Below are positions 23,429 to 31,651 of a stretch of DNA of 40,867 nt, piece by piece (within the stretch, counting starts at the first letter, position 1; each line of letters starts with the position of its first letter). The translations under genes and the position numbers were made by a program. Source of the stretch: UBA1172 sp049889655 (GTDB taxonomy: Bacteria > Pseudomonadota > Alphaproteobacteria > Puniceispirillales > UBA1172); NCBI GenBank assembly GCA_049889655.1, contig JBMHCY010000035.1, positions 1-40,867 on the forward strand. Reading direction: 5' to 3'. The notes below the pieces were generated by a model, which was given only the letters and a program-made list of their open reading frames with translations, was not told where the DNA came from and did not search any database.

Positions 23429-23856
23429 TCAGCCTGGCTCCCCTGACAGCCGACCGCTGCCCCGGGCTTGAGGGCATCGATCCGGCATGGCCTGCCGCCA
23501 CCCTTGCGGGGCTGGCTTCACGGCCGGCCTTCAGGGGGCTGCTGGCCGAGGTTGATGCTGCACCGGCAGGGTTTATCATCGGCTGGGCTGTGGCGGGCGA
23601 GGCCGAAATCATTCAGATCAGCGTCGCCACCAGCCACCGTCGCCAAGGCATCGGGGCGGCTCTTCTCGAGCGGTTTCTGAATGATCATGCGCCAGCGGGT
23701 TGCCGCCTCGACGTCAGGCCTGACAATCGGGCTGCCATCGGTCTCTACCGGCGTTTCGGTTTCCGTGAAGAAGGGGTGCGCGAGGGCTATTATCGCGGTG
23801 ACAACACAGCCGATGCCCTGCTGATGCGCCTTGACACACCCCGGCGCGAAAGTTAA
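23425..23856 (+). CDS. rimI: GNAT N-acetyltransferase, RimI-like
   Basis: RimI acetylates the N-terminal alanine of ribosomal protein S18. The 143-residue protein has a GNAT fold: ISVATSHRRQGIGAALL is the acetyl-CoA motif A (R-x-x-G-I-G-x-A), and VRPDNRAAIGLYRRFGFREE with GVREGYY is the motif B and C-terminal strand pattern typical of RimI. The N-terminus is more divergent. The tsaB-rimI adjacency, here with a four-base ATGA overlap, is a strong contextual argument. Some genomes carry other GNAT enzymes here, so the S18 target is inferred. Confidence 0.88.
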   Translation: MISLAPLTADRCPGLEGIDPAWPAATLAGLASRPAFRGLLAEVDAAPAGFIIGWAVAGEAEIIQISVATSHRRQGIGAALLERFLNDHAPAGCRLDVRPDNRAAIGLYRRFGFREEGVREGYYRGDNTADALLMRLDTPRRES

Positions 23857-23865
23857 CTCAATACC

Positions 23866-25209
23866 ATGTCAAAATCGCTGTTCATCAAAACCTATGGCTG
23901 CCAGATGAATGTCTACGATTCCGATCGTATGGCGGATGTGCTGGCGCCGCTCGGCTATGCGCCGTCAACCGATGCCGATACAGCGGATATGGTGATCATC
24001 AACACCTGTCATATCCGCGAGAAAGCCTCGGAAAAGGTGTTCTCGGAACTTGGGCGGCTGCGGCTCTGGAAAGAACGTGAAGCTGCTGCCGGCCGCAAGG
24101 TCACGATCGCCGTGGCGGGCTGTGTTGCCCAGGCTGAAGGTGAGGAAATTTCCCGCCGCGCCCCGTGGGTGGATGTCGTGGTCGGGCCCCAGGCCTATCA
24201 CCGGCTGCCCCAGCTCGTGACCAAAACCGACCCGGCCTCGCGCCAGGCAGTGATCGACACGGATTTCCCGGTGGAAGACAAGTTTGATTTCCTGCCCGAG
24301 GAACACACCCCTCGCGGTCCGGCGGCGTTCCTATCAATTCAGGAAGGTTGTGACAAGTTCTGCACCTTCTGCGTCGTGCCGTATACCCGCGGGGCTGAGT
24401 TTTCGCGTCCGGCGGAAAGTGTCCTTACCGAAGCCCGGCGCCTGATCGCCGGGGGCAGTGTCGAGTTGACCCTGCTCGGCCAGAATGTCAACGCCTGGCG
24501 CGGTGAAGCCCCCGATGGCGGCACCTGGAATTTTGCCCGGCTGCTGCGCGCCATCGCTGATCTGCCGGGTCTTGAGCGGCTCCGCTACACCACCTCGCAT
24601 CCGCGGGATATGGATGATGATCTGATCCGTGCCCATGGCGAGCTGCCGCAGCTCATGCCCTATCTGCATCTGCCGGTTCAATCGGGATCAAACCGCATTC
24701 TTGAGGCGATGAACCGCCACCACAGCCGTGATGATTACCTGCGGATCATCGACAGCCTCCGGAAAACACGCCCTGATCTGGCCTTGAGCGGCGATTTTAT
24801 CGTCGGCTTTCCCGGAGAAACCGACAGGGATTTCGCCGATACAATCAGCCTGATCGCCGAGGTTGGATACGCTTCGGCCTATTCGTTTAAATATTCACCC
24901 CGTCCGGGCACCCCGGCGGCGGCTTCCGAAGACCAGGTTGAGGACAGCGTCAAGGCGGAACGCCTCGCCGGGCTGCAGCAACTGGTCGAATCACAGCAGC
25001 GTGCCTTCAACGAGGCCAAGGTCGGCAGCATCATGGATGTGCTGGTTGAACGCCCCGCCAACAGGCAGGGCCAGCGGGCCGGGCGCAGCCCGTGGATGCA
25101 AGCTGTACATTTCCCTGAGTCATGTGGTCAAATTGGTGATATAGTATCCTTGAAGATCATCTCGGCATCCCAGAACAGCCTGGCTGCCGAGGCCGTGGAA
25201 ACCTCTTGA
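23866..25209 (+). CDS. miaB: tRNA-2-methylthio-N6-dimethylallyladenosine synthase MiaB
   Basis: MiaB is a radical SAM methylthiotransferase that converts i6A37 to ms2i6A37 in tRNAs. The 447-residue protein has the N-terminal cluster domain with Cys12 (TYGCQMN), Cys48 (NTCHIREKASEK) and Cys86 (VAGCVAQ), and the radical SAM motif Cys162-x3-Cys166-x2-Cys169 (CDKFCTFC) followed by VVPYTRGAEFSRP. LHLPVQSGSNRIL, DFIVGFPGETD and YSPRPGTPAA come next, and a C-terminal TRAM domain completes it. All cluster ligands are present. It starts 9 bp after rimI and sits before phoH-ybeY-corC-lnt, the same order as in Escherichia coli. Confidence 0.97.
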   Translation: MSKSLFIKTYGCQMNVYDSDRMADVLAPLGYAPSTDADTADMVIINTCHIREKASEKVFSELGRLRLWKEREAAAGRKVTIAVAGCVAQAEGEEISRRAPWVDVVVGPQAYHRLPQLVTKTDPASRQAVIDTDFPVEDKFDFLPEEHTPRGPAAFLSIQEGCDKFCTFCVVPYTRGAEFSRPAESVLTEARRLIAGGSVELTLLGQNVNAWRGEAPDGGTWNFARLLRAIADLPGLERLRYTTSHPRDMDDDLIRAHGELPQLMPYLHLPVQSGSNRILEAMNRHHSRDDYLRIIDSLRKTRPDLALSGDFIVGFPGETDRDFADTISLIAEVGYASAYSFKYSPRPGTPAAASEDQVEDSVKAERLAGLQQLVESQQRAFNEAKVGSIMDVLVERPANRQGQRAGRSPWMQAVHFPESCGQIGDIVSLKIISASQNSLAAEAVETS

Positions 25210-25226
25210 GTGGAGCACGATGACGC

Positions 25227-26210
25227 GTGAGGCAGGATAAAAGCCACAGTATCAAACTCGAATTCGAAGATAATGACTACCTGCCCTATCTCTACGGGCA
25301 CCACAACAGCAATCTGGCACAAATCGAACAGGCTCTTGATGTCACGCTCGACAGTTTCGGCAACATCATCCAGATCACTGGAAGCCGCGATAACGCGGCC
25401 ACCGCCAAAAGCACCATCGAAGCGCTCTATCAGCGTATCGCCAATGACAGCAATCCCGGTCAGGATATCTCCACCGGCATGGTCAAGGATGCCCTGCGCT
25501 GGGCCAGCAGCAACGAGGGTGCGATGAAGGCATTTGCCAATGCCGATGATGCTGTTGAGACCTGGCGCAAGACAGTCACGGCAAAATCGGCAGGCCAGCA
25601 GACCTATCTCAAATCGCTGGCCCGTCACGATGTCGTCTTCGGGATCGGCCCGGCGGGTTCCGGCAAGACCTATCTTGCGGTGGCCAAGGCTGTCGAGGCC
25701 CTCAAGAAAAGGCAGGTTGAACGGATCGTGCTGTCCCGGCCGGCGGTCGAGGCCGGTGAACGGCTCGGCTTCCTGCCCGGTGACATGAAGGAAAAGGTCG
25801 ATCCCTATCTGCGGCCGCTCTACGATGCGCTCTATGACATGATGCCGCCCGACAAGGTTGACCGGATGCTGGCCTCGGGGCAGATCGAGATTGCGCCAAT
25901 AGCCTTCATGCGGGGCCGCACCCTCGCCCAATCCTATGTCATCATCGACGAAGCCCAGAACACCACCCCTGTCCAGATGAAGATGGTGCTGACCCGGCTT
26001 GGGGATGATTCGAAAATGGTGATCACCGGTGACCTTTCCCAGATTGATCTGCCCCGGGGGCAGAAATCCGGTCTGGCGGAAGCGGTGACAATCCTTGACG
26101 ATGTCGACGGGGTCGATATCATCAGGCTGAAGGGCAACGATGTTGTCCGCCACCCGGTTGTCGCGCGGATACTGACGGCATATGAAGACCACGGCCACCA
26201 CGATGAATGA
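25227..26210 (+). CDS. PhoH family ATPase (YbeZ-like)
   Basis: PhoH/YbeZ proteins are P-loop ATPases linked to RNA metabolism and ribosome maturation with YbeY. The 327-residue protein has an N-terminal nucleic-acid-binding-like segment (IKLEFEDNDYLPYLYG, NLAQIEQALDV), Walker A GPAGSGKTYLAVAKAVEAL (residues 141-148 for GPAGSGKT), LSRPAVEAGERLGFLPGD, Walker B SYVIIDEAQNTTP and MVITGDLSQIDLP. The start is uncertain. The assigned GTG at 25227 is 11 bases from GGAG, whereas an ATG at 25220 has better spacing but opens a six-codon frame that stops at TAA 25238-25240. See findings. The end overlaps ybeY. Confidence 0.94.
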   Translation: MRQDKSHSIKLEFEDNDYLPYLYGHHNSNLAQIEQALDVTLDSFGNIIQITGSRDNAATAKSTIEALYQRIANDSNPGQDISTGMVKDALRWASSNEGAMKAFANADDAVETWRKTVTAKSAGQQTYLKSLARHDVVFGIGPAGSGKTYLAVAKAVEALKKRQVERIVLSRPAVEAGERLGFLPGDMKEKVDPYLRPLYDALYDMMPPDKVDRMLASGQIEIAPIAFMRGRTLAQSYVIIDEAQNTTPVQMKMVLTRLGDDSKMVITGDLSQIDLPRGQKSGLAEAVTILDDVDGVDIIRLKGNDVVRHPVVARILTAYEDHGHHDE

Positions 26211-26742
26211 ACAGGAACACACCCCTGCCGATGCTGATGACGAACCGGATAGTCCGGTTTTCATCCTCCAGCAGCCCGATCGTTTTGAAGCTGAGTTGAT
26301 CATCCATGATCGGCACTGGCTTGATCTGGTCGGGGACGATCAGCGTGCGGCGATGACTGCTGCGATCAGCGCCAGCCTCAAGGCGGCCGCCTGCCCCTGG
26401 GCCGAGATGTCGATCCTGCTGGCCGATGATGCCCGGCTGGCCCATCTTAATGAGACTCATCGCGGCAAGCCGGGCCCCACCAATGTGCTGTCTTTCCCTG
26501 ATGATGACGATGATGGCCCTATTGGGGATATCGCCATCGCCTATGAAACCGTCATCGCCGAGGCGCAGGATCAGGGCAAGGCGGCGGCCGACCATCTCCT
26601 GCATCTGGTCGTCCACGGGGTGTTGCACCTTCTTGGCCATGATCACCACGATGATGACGAGGCCGAGACCATGGAACAGCTGGAGATCAGCATTCTCGCC
26701 GGTCTCGGGATCACCAACCCGTATCAGGAGGCTGTGGGCTGA
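26203..26742 (+). CDS. ybeY: Endoribonuclease/rRNA maturation factor YbeY
   Basis: YbeY is a single-strand-specific endoribonuclease needed for 16S rRNA 3'-end processing and ribosome quality control. The 179-residue protein has LLADDARLAHLNETHRGKPG, the conserved TNVLSFP and GDIAIAYE, and the zinc motif HGVLHLLGHDH with His138, His142 and His148, plus MEQLEISILAGLG. The acidic N-terminal extension of about 30 residues is longer than usual. ATG 26203 overlaps the phoH end by eight bases (ATGAATGA). An in-frame ATG at 26182 is possible and would add seven residues; neither has a clear ribosome binding site. The TGA overlaps the corC ATG by one base. Confidence 0.94.
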   Translation: MNEQEHTPADADDEPDSPVFILQQPDRFEAELIIHDRHWLDLVGDDQRAAMTAAISASLKAAACPWAEMSILLADDARLAHLNETHRGKPGPTNVLSFPDDDDDGPIGDIAIAYETVIAEAQDQGKAAADHLLHLVVHGVLHLLGHDHHDDDEAETMEQLEISILAGLGITNPYQEAVG

Positions 26743-27617
26743 TGCTGAACAAAATCACAGCGGCACTCGCCAAACTGATCCCCGGCAGCCAGCGGACGCT
26801 CGAACGGGAAGAGATCGCCGAACTGCTCGAAGAATCAATCCGCGATACCGTGACCTTCGACAGCCATGAAAGCATGCTGCTGAAAAACATTCTCGGGCTG
26901 CGGGATATCCGGGCCTTTGATGTGATGGTACCCCGGGCGGATATTATCGCTGTCGATATCGATGACGGTGCCGATGCGATTCTCGGCACCATGACCGCCG
27001 CCGGCCATTCCCGTGTTCCGGTGACAAAGGGCAGCCTCGATACGGTTCTTGGTTTTCTGCATATCAAGGATGTGGCGCGGTGTCTCAATGAAGGCAAGAA
27101 ACTCGATATTGTGACCATGCTGCGGCAGCCGATCTTCATCTCGCCGACAATGCGGACCCTTGATCTGTTGCAGGAAATGCGGATCAAGCGGCTGCATCTC
27201 GCCCTTGTCGTCGATGAATATGGCGGTACTGACGGGCTTATCACCATTGAAGACCTGGTTGAGGAAATCGTCGGTGAGATCAATGACGAACATGATGAAG
27301 ACACATCACCGGTTTTCGATATCAATGGTGACGGCACTGCCACTGCCGAAGCCCGGCTTGAGATCGGCACACTGGAAGAGATCACCGGCAGCCTGCTCGA
27401 CGATATGGACAGCGATGAAATTGATACCGTGGGCGGGCTTGTTGTCTCGCTTGCCGGGCGTGTGCCTGTCCGGGGCGAGATCATCCGCCACCCGCTGGGC
27501 CTTGAGTTTGAAATTCTCGAAAGCCACCCGCGCCATGTCAGCCTGATCCGCATCTGCGGGCTCAACCGGTTCAGCCTGGCGGTGGCTGCCTCTGCGGAAA
27601 GCCACCCGAAAGAATGA
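26742..27617 (+). CDS. corC: CBS/CorC_HlyC domain protein (YbeX-like)
   Basis: The 291-residue cytosolic protein has two CBS repeats (roughly residues 60-190, with RDIRAFDVMVPRADI, GHSRVPVT, GFLHIKDV and LALVVDEYGGTDGLITIEDL) and a C-terminal CorC_HlyC domain (about 205-280, with DTVGGLVVSLAGRVP and GLEFEILE). It lacks the transmembrane DUF21 domain of larger family members, like E. coli YbeX. CorC was first tied to magnesium and cobalt efflux; YbeX has since been linked to ribosome metabolism, which fits its position after phoH and ybeY. It overlaps lnt by ATGA. Confidence 0.92.
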   Translation: MLNKITAALAKLIPGSQRTLEREEIAELLEESIRDTVTFDSHESMLLKNILGLRDIRAFDVMVPRADIIAVDIDDGADAILGTMTAAGHSRVPVTKGSLDTVLGFLHIKDVARCLNEGKKLDIVTMLRQPIFISPTMRTLDLLQEMRIKRLHLALVVDEYGGTDGLITIEDLVEEIVGEINDEHDEDTSPVFDINGDGTATAEARLEIGTLEEITGSLLDDMDSDEIDTVGGLVVSLAGRVPVRGEIIRHPLGLEFEILESHPRHVSLIRICGLNRFSLAVAASAESHPKE

Positions 27618-29152
27618 TCTTCACCCCGCCCCGATCGCTGAAGACGCAGCTCATCGTGGCGCTTGTTTCAGGGGTGGTGGCCTCAGCCGCGTTGCCGCCG
27701 CTCGGTATCGTTGTGCTGATCCTGTTGCTGGCGGTGCCGTTCGGCTTGCTGATGACATCCCGGACCGGGGCTGAGGCCCTGTGGCTCGGCTGGGCCACCG
27801 GATTTGGCTGGTTTGCCGTCTCACTCTGGTGGATCAGCGTCGCCTTTGTGACTTCCGGCGGTGGCCATGTGCTGCTGATCCCGTTTGCCGCTCTTGGGAT
27901 GCCGCTGCTGCTGGGGCTGTTCTGGGGGATTGCTTTTATGGTCACGGCCGTGATCGTGCCTGATCCCCGCCAGCGTCCTTTTGTGCTCGCCATCACCCTG
28001 AGCCTTGCTGAATACGGGCGCGGTTTCATCCTCACCGGGTTTCCCTGGAATGCGCCGGGGATGATCTTTGCCCAGCATGAGGTGATGCTGGCCGCGGCAT
28101 CGTTTTTCGGGCTCTGGGGGCTGAGCCTGGTGGCGATCCTGATCCCGCTGCTGCCGCTGGTGATCGCCGCCGGGAGACGCGGGCAGGCTGTGGTTTTTCT
28201 GGGGCTGGTAATGTCGGTTCCGCTGGCCGGGGCAGCCCATCTCGACCAGCCGGATCAGCAAGGCGAGACCATGGGGATGACAGTCCGCCTGGTGCAGCCG
28301 AATATCAGCCAGCGCGACAAATGGGATCGTGAAAAAAGACCGGATCACCTTGTCCGGCTGATGCAACTCTCGCGCCAGCCGGGCGCGGTGGAACCGGCTT
28401 TGATCATCTGGCCGGAAACAGCCTTTGCCGGGTTTGTTGCTGATGACCGGCCGGTGTTTGAGGCGGTCACAAGGCACGTGACCGGGGGTGATACGGCTCT
28501 CATCACCGGGGCGCTCGACCTCGATGAACAGCCACAGCTGGCCTTTTACAACAGTGCTGTTCTTGTTGATCGTGATGGTCGGCAGGCAGCATCCTATGCC
28601 AAACAGCATCTTGTTCCTTTTGGTGAATATGCGCCGTTGCGGGATCTGCTGCCGTTTGTCGATGCGCTGGCCGGGCCGAGCGATTTCAGCCCTGGTGAGG
28701 GCGTGGCCCGGTTTGCGATCAGCCGCGATGATGGCCGCCAGGTCTCGATCCTGCCGCTGATCTGTTATGAGGCTATTTTTCCCGCCGCTGTCCGCCGGGC
28801 AGCCCATGCCCGGGCGGCAGGGCTTATGGTGACGATCACCAACGATGCCTGGTTCGGCGATACCATCGGCCCGCGCCAGCATCTGGCGATGGCACGGATG
28901 CGGTCGGCGGAACTGGGGCTGCCCATGCTGCGGGCCGCCAATAACGGCATTTCCGCCGTGATTGATTCCCGCGGCAGGCTGGTCGATCGTCTCGGCTATG
29001 GCCGTGAAGGGGTTATCGATGCCAGATTGGGCGGCATGGTCGAGACTGTCTATCACCGTTTCGGGGATCGTGTTTTCGGGATCATGGTCCTTGTTCTGGT
29101 GATGATGGCAGTCCTGCAACAAGGCTTGACGGCTGTTTATTCCCGGCGGTAA
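27614..29152 (+). CDS. lnt: Apolipoprotein N-acyltransferase
   Basis: Lnt adds the third acyl chain to the N-terminal cysteine of lipoproteins in the inner membrane. The 512-residue protein has an N-terminal set of transmembrane helices (roughly residues 10-210), a periplasmic nitrilase-like domain and a last helix near 480-500. The catalytic triad is visible as Glu268 (IIWPETAFAG), Lys330 (SYAKQHLVPFGEYAP) and Cys384 (LICYEAIFP), close to E267, K335 and C387 of E. coli. GFPWN in the membrane part is also conserved. It overlaps corC by four bases and is followed by metK after 27 bp. Confidence 0.97.
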   Translation: MIFTPPRSLKTQLIVALVSGVVASAALPPLGIVVLILLLAVPFGLLMTSRTGAEALWLGWATGFGWFAVSLWWISVAFVTSGGGHVLLIPFAALGMPLLLGLFWGIAFMVTAVIVPDPRQRPFVLAITLSLAEYGRGFILTGFPWNAPGMIFAQHEVMLAAASFFGLWGLSLVAILIPLLPLVIAAGRRGQAVVFLGLVMSVPLAGAAHLDQPDQQGETMGMTVRLVQPNISQRDKWDREKRPDHLVRLMQLSRQPGAVEPALIIWPETAFAGFVADDRPVFEAVTRHVTGGDTALITGALDLDEQPQLAFYNSAVLVDRDGRQAASYAKQHLVPFGEYAPLRDLLPFVDALAGPSDFSPGEGVARFAISRDDGRQVSILPLICYEAIFPAAVRRAAHARAAGLMVTITNDAWFGDTIGPRQHLAMARMRSAELGLPMLRAANNGISAVIDSRGRLVDRLGYGREGVIDARLGGMVETVYHRFGDRVFGIMVLVLVMMAVLQQGLTAVYSRR

Positions 29153-29179
29153 TCTCGCGTTTTAATCATAGGAATAGCC

Positions 29180-30343
29180 ATGCATCATCTCTTCACCAGT
29201 GAATCTGTCTCCGAAGGTCATCCCGATAAAGTCTGTGATCGCGTTTCCGATGAAATCGTTGATCTGCTGCTTGGCAAATACGGCGAAAGCCGGGTGGCCT
29301 GCGAAACCCTGACCACGACAAACCGCACGGTTCTGGCCGGAGAGATCCGCTGCCCGGAACCGGTGAGCGATGATGAGATCATCACCACGGCGCGGGAAGC
29401 TGTCCGGTCCATCGGCTATGAACAGGATGGCTATCACTGGCAGCACATGACCGTGGCCAACCATCTGCACGAACAATCGGCTGATATCGCCATGGGCGTT
29501 GACAGCGGCGAGAACAAGGATGAGGGCGCCGGTGACCAGGGGATCATGTTCGGTTTTGCCTGCCGCGAGACCGCAGAACTGATGCCTGCCCCGATCCATT
29601 ATTCGCACCAGATTCTGAAGACAATGGCAGCGATGCGCCATGCCGGGGAAACCGATCTGCTCGGCCCCGACAGCAAATCCCAGATCACCTGCGTTTATGA
29701 AAATGGCAAGCCTGTGCGGGCTGAAAGCGTTGTTGTGTCGACCCAGCATCATCAGGATGCCAGCCAGCAGGATATCCGGGATCTGGTCCGTGGTGTGGTG
29801 ATGGATACCCTGCCCGACGGCTGGATGTGCGATGAAGACAAGTTCTTCGTCAACCCCACCGGCCAGTTCATTATCGGCGGGCCCGATGGTGATGCCGGGC
29901 TGACCGGTCGCAAGATCATTGTTGATACCTATGGTGGTGCAGCTCCCCATGGTGGCGGGGCATTCAGCGGCAAGGACCCGACAAAGGTTGACCGTTCGGC
30001 CGCCTATGCCGCCCGCTATGTCGCCAAGAACATCGTTGCCGCCGGTCTTGCCGACCGCTGCACGATTCAGGTGTCCTATGCCATCGGGGTTTCGCACCCG
30101 CTTTCGGTCTATGTCGATACCCATGGCACCGGCGAGGTGGATGACCGCCTGCTCGACCGTATCGTTCCCGAGGTGATGGATCTCTCCCCCCGGGGTATTC
30201 GCGAAAAACTGGGGCTGAGCGCACCGATCTATGCCGCCACGGCAGCCTATGGCCATTTTGGTCGTACTGCGGGTGAGGCTGGGCCGGGGACGTTTTCGTG
30301 GGAATCCCTTGATCTCGTTGATTCGCTCAAGGCTGCACTCTAG
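29180..30343 (+). CDS. metK: S-adenosylmethionine synthase
   Basis: MetK makes S-adenosylmethionine from methionine and ATP, the cofactor used by MiaB and TrmB encoded nearby. The 387-residue protein starts HHLFTSESVSEGHPDKVCD with the ATP-binding histidine, then GENKDEGAGDQGIMFGFA, the hexapeptide-type signature, and IIVDTYGGAAPHGGGAFSGK, the phosphate-loop signature. The length is normal. AGGA lies six bases before the ATG. The 27-bp upstream gap is too short for a SAM riboswitch, so expression probably depends on the upstream lnt transcript. Confidence 0.98.
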   Translation: MHHLFTSESVSEGHPDKVCDRVSDEIVDLLLGKYGESRVACETLTTTNRTVLAGEIRCPEPVSDDEIITTAREAVRSIGYEQDGYHWQHMTVANHLHEQSADIAMGVDSGENKDEGAGDQGIMFGFACRETAELMPAPIHYSHQILKTMAAMRHAGETDLLGPDSKSQITCVYENGKPVRAESVVVSTQHHQDASQQDIRDLVRGVVMDTLPDGWMCDEDKFFVNPTGQFIIGGPDGDAGLTGRKIIVDTYGGAAPHGGGAFSGKDPTKVDRSAAYAARYVAKNIVAAGLADRCTIQVSYAIGVSHPLSVYVDTHGTGEVDDRLLDRIVPEVMDLSPRGIREKLGLSAPIYAATAAYGHFGRTAGEAGPGTFSWESLDLVDSLKAAL

Positions 30344-30346
30344 ACA

Positions 30347-31060
30347 ATGGTTGAAAACCGGGGCTCCTCCTCCGATCGTCTGCTTTTCTATGGTCGCCGC
30401 CGCGGCCGTAAACTGCGCCCCAATGCCGCCCGCCATCTCGAAGAGGGTCTGGCCGCCCACGGGCTTGATCCAAAACTTGCGGAAAGCCGGGAAACACTTG
30501 ATCCGGCGAGCCTGTTCGACCCGCGTCCAGATATGGTCTTCCTTGAAATCGGCTTCGGCGGTGGTGAGCATCTGGCCGCCCGGGCTGCGGAAAACCCGGC
30601 GGCCGGGTTTATCGGGGCTGAACCGTTCATCAACGGGGTGGCGTCGCTCTGCGGCCATATGGCCCGGCATGAGCTGACCAATATCCGGCTCTGGCCCGAA
30701 GATGTGCGGCTGCTGTTGCCGCGGTTTGCCCCGGCCAGCCTTGCCGGGGCCTTTATTCTGTTTCCCGATCCCTGGCCGAAATTCCGGCATCGGTCACGAC
30801 GTATCCTGCAGCCGCCACTGCTGGCGGAAATGAAGCGGCTGATCAGGCCGGGGGGAAGCCTGCTGCTGGCCAGTGACGAGCCTGTGGCCAAGGGCTGGAT
30901 TCTGCAGGCGATGATGGATGCAGAGGGGTTTCGCTGGAATGCCCGCCGCCCTGATGACTGGCGGCAGCCGCCTGCAGGCTGGCCCGGCACACGCTATATG
31001 GCCAAGGCGGAACGCGAAGGCCGCATCCCGAACTGGTTCATGTTCAGGCGCGAAGACTGA
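30347..31060 (+). CDS. trmB: tRNA (guanine-N7-)-methyltransferase TrmB
   Basis: TrmB methylates G46 at N7 in the tRNA variable loop using SAM. The 237-residue protein has the N-terminal basic YGRRRGRKLRPNAARHLEE, the SAM-binding loop VFLEIGFGGGEHLAARA, FIGAEPFINGVASL, and the catalytic-site strand FILFPDPWPKFRHRSRRI, the family hallmark. The C-terminal GTRYMAKAEREGR is also typical. It starts 3 bp after metK, so the pair is probably co-transcribed and coupled. The next transcript, rimP, appears to have its own promoter. Confidence 0.96.
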   Translation: MVENRGSSSDRLLFYGRRRGRKLRPNAARHLEEGLAAHGLDPKLAESRETLDPASLFDPRPDMVFLEIGFGGGEHLAARAAENPAAGFIGAEPFINGVASLCGHMARHELTNIRLWPEDVRLLLPRFAPASLAGAFILFPDPWPKFRHRSRRILQPPLLAEMKRLIRPGGSLLLASDEPVAKGWILQAMMDAEGFRWNARRPDDWRQPPAGWPGTRYMAKAEREGRIPNWFMFRRED

Positions 31061-31066
31061 CAGGGC

Positions 31067-31095
31067 TTGCGTTTCGGCAGGGAAAGGCCTATAAA
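31067..31095 (+). promoter_or_regulatory. Candidate promoter of the rimP-nusA-infB operon
   Basis: TTGCGT (31067-31072) and TATAAA (31090-31095) are 17 bases apart. The -10 matches five of six consensus positions. It lies just after the trmB stop and about 64 bases before the rimP ATG, so the mRNA would start near 31102 and carry a leader of about 57 nt. Confidence 0.5.
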
Positions 31096-31121
31096 GCCTG
31101 AAAATGACTGTCGAAGAGGCG

Positions 31122-31146
31122 GTGGGCTCAAAAGGCCCACTTTTTT
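31122..31146 (+). terminator. Terminator-like hairpin in the rimP leader (possible attenuator)
   Basis: GTGGGC (31122-31127) pairs with GCCCAC (31135-31140) around a seven-base loop, and six T follow at 31141-31146. This is a compact intrinsic-terminator shape placed between the candidate promoter and the rimP ATG, 12 bases before the start codon. It may stop read-through from trmB, attenuate the rimP-nusA transcript, or both. Similar GC hairpin plus T-run elements occur upstream of rimP in other Alphaproteobacteria, from memory. Confidence 0.6.
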
Positions 31147-31158
31147 ATTGGCTGAACC

Positions 31159-31647
31159 ATGCTGCTTGAAGACAAAATTGGTGCAATGATCGACCCGGTG
31201 CTGGATGCGCTCGAGTTTCGGCTCGTCCGTGTGCTGTTCGGCAACGGCACCCTGCAGATCATGGCGGAACCGCTGGATGACACGCGGGAGATGACCGTTG
31301 AGGATTGCGCCGCCATCTCACGGGGTGTTTCCGCGGTGCTTGATGTTGAGGATCCGATCAAAAGCCATTACACGCTCGAAGTTTCCTCCCCCGGGCTGTC
31401 ACGGCCGCTTGTCCGGCTTGAAGATTTTGACCGGTTCACCGGTGAACTGGCCAAGATCAGCACCAAGATGCTGATTGACGGCCGCAAACGATTCCAGGGA
31501 AGGCTTCAGGGGCTCGATGCGAACAACAACGTGCTCATCGATACCACCTTCGGCCCCCAGGTACTGGCGTTCGATACGATCGAAAGCGCCAAACTTGACC
31601 CGTCTGAATTTTTTATGAAACCGCTGAAAGCAAGAAAGAAAGGCTAG
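31159..31647 (+). CDS. rimP: Ribosome maturation factor RimP
   Basis: RimP assists early assembly of the 30S subunit, acting in the S12/S5 region. The 162-residue protein shows IDPVLDALEFRLVRVLF, then the conserved TVEDCAAISRGVSAVLDVED and the loop YTLEVSSPGLSRPL, followed by the C-terminal SH3-like domain. The length is normal. The ATG at 31159 has no strong ribosome binding site because the T-run of the leader hairpin lies just upstream, which would fit low or regulated translation. nusA follows after 4 bp, the universal rimP-nusA arrangement. Confidence 0.95.
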   Translation: MLLEDKIGAMIDPVLDALEFRLVRVLFGNGTLQIMAEPLDDTREMTVEDCAAISRGVSAVLDVEDPIKSHYTLEVSSPGLSRPLVRLEDFDRFTGELAKISTKMLIDGRKRFQGRLQGLDANNNVLIDTTFGPQVLAFDTIESAKLDPSEFFMKPLKARKKG

Positions 31648-31651
31648 CACG

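Noticed and set aside
27821..29122. A 433-codon minus-strand frame opposite lnt
   Set aside because: It is His/Arg/Asp/Gln-rich, typical of antisense translation of this DNA, while lnt has its complete catalytic triad.
29153..29179. SAM riboswitch upstream of metK
   Set aside because: The gap is only 27 bases, too short for any known SAM riboswitch class.
29162..30790. A 542-codon minus-strand frame opposite metK and trmB
   Set aside because: It spans two well-supported plus-strand genes and their junction, with no family motif and no ribosome binding site of note.
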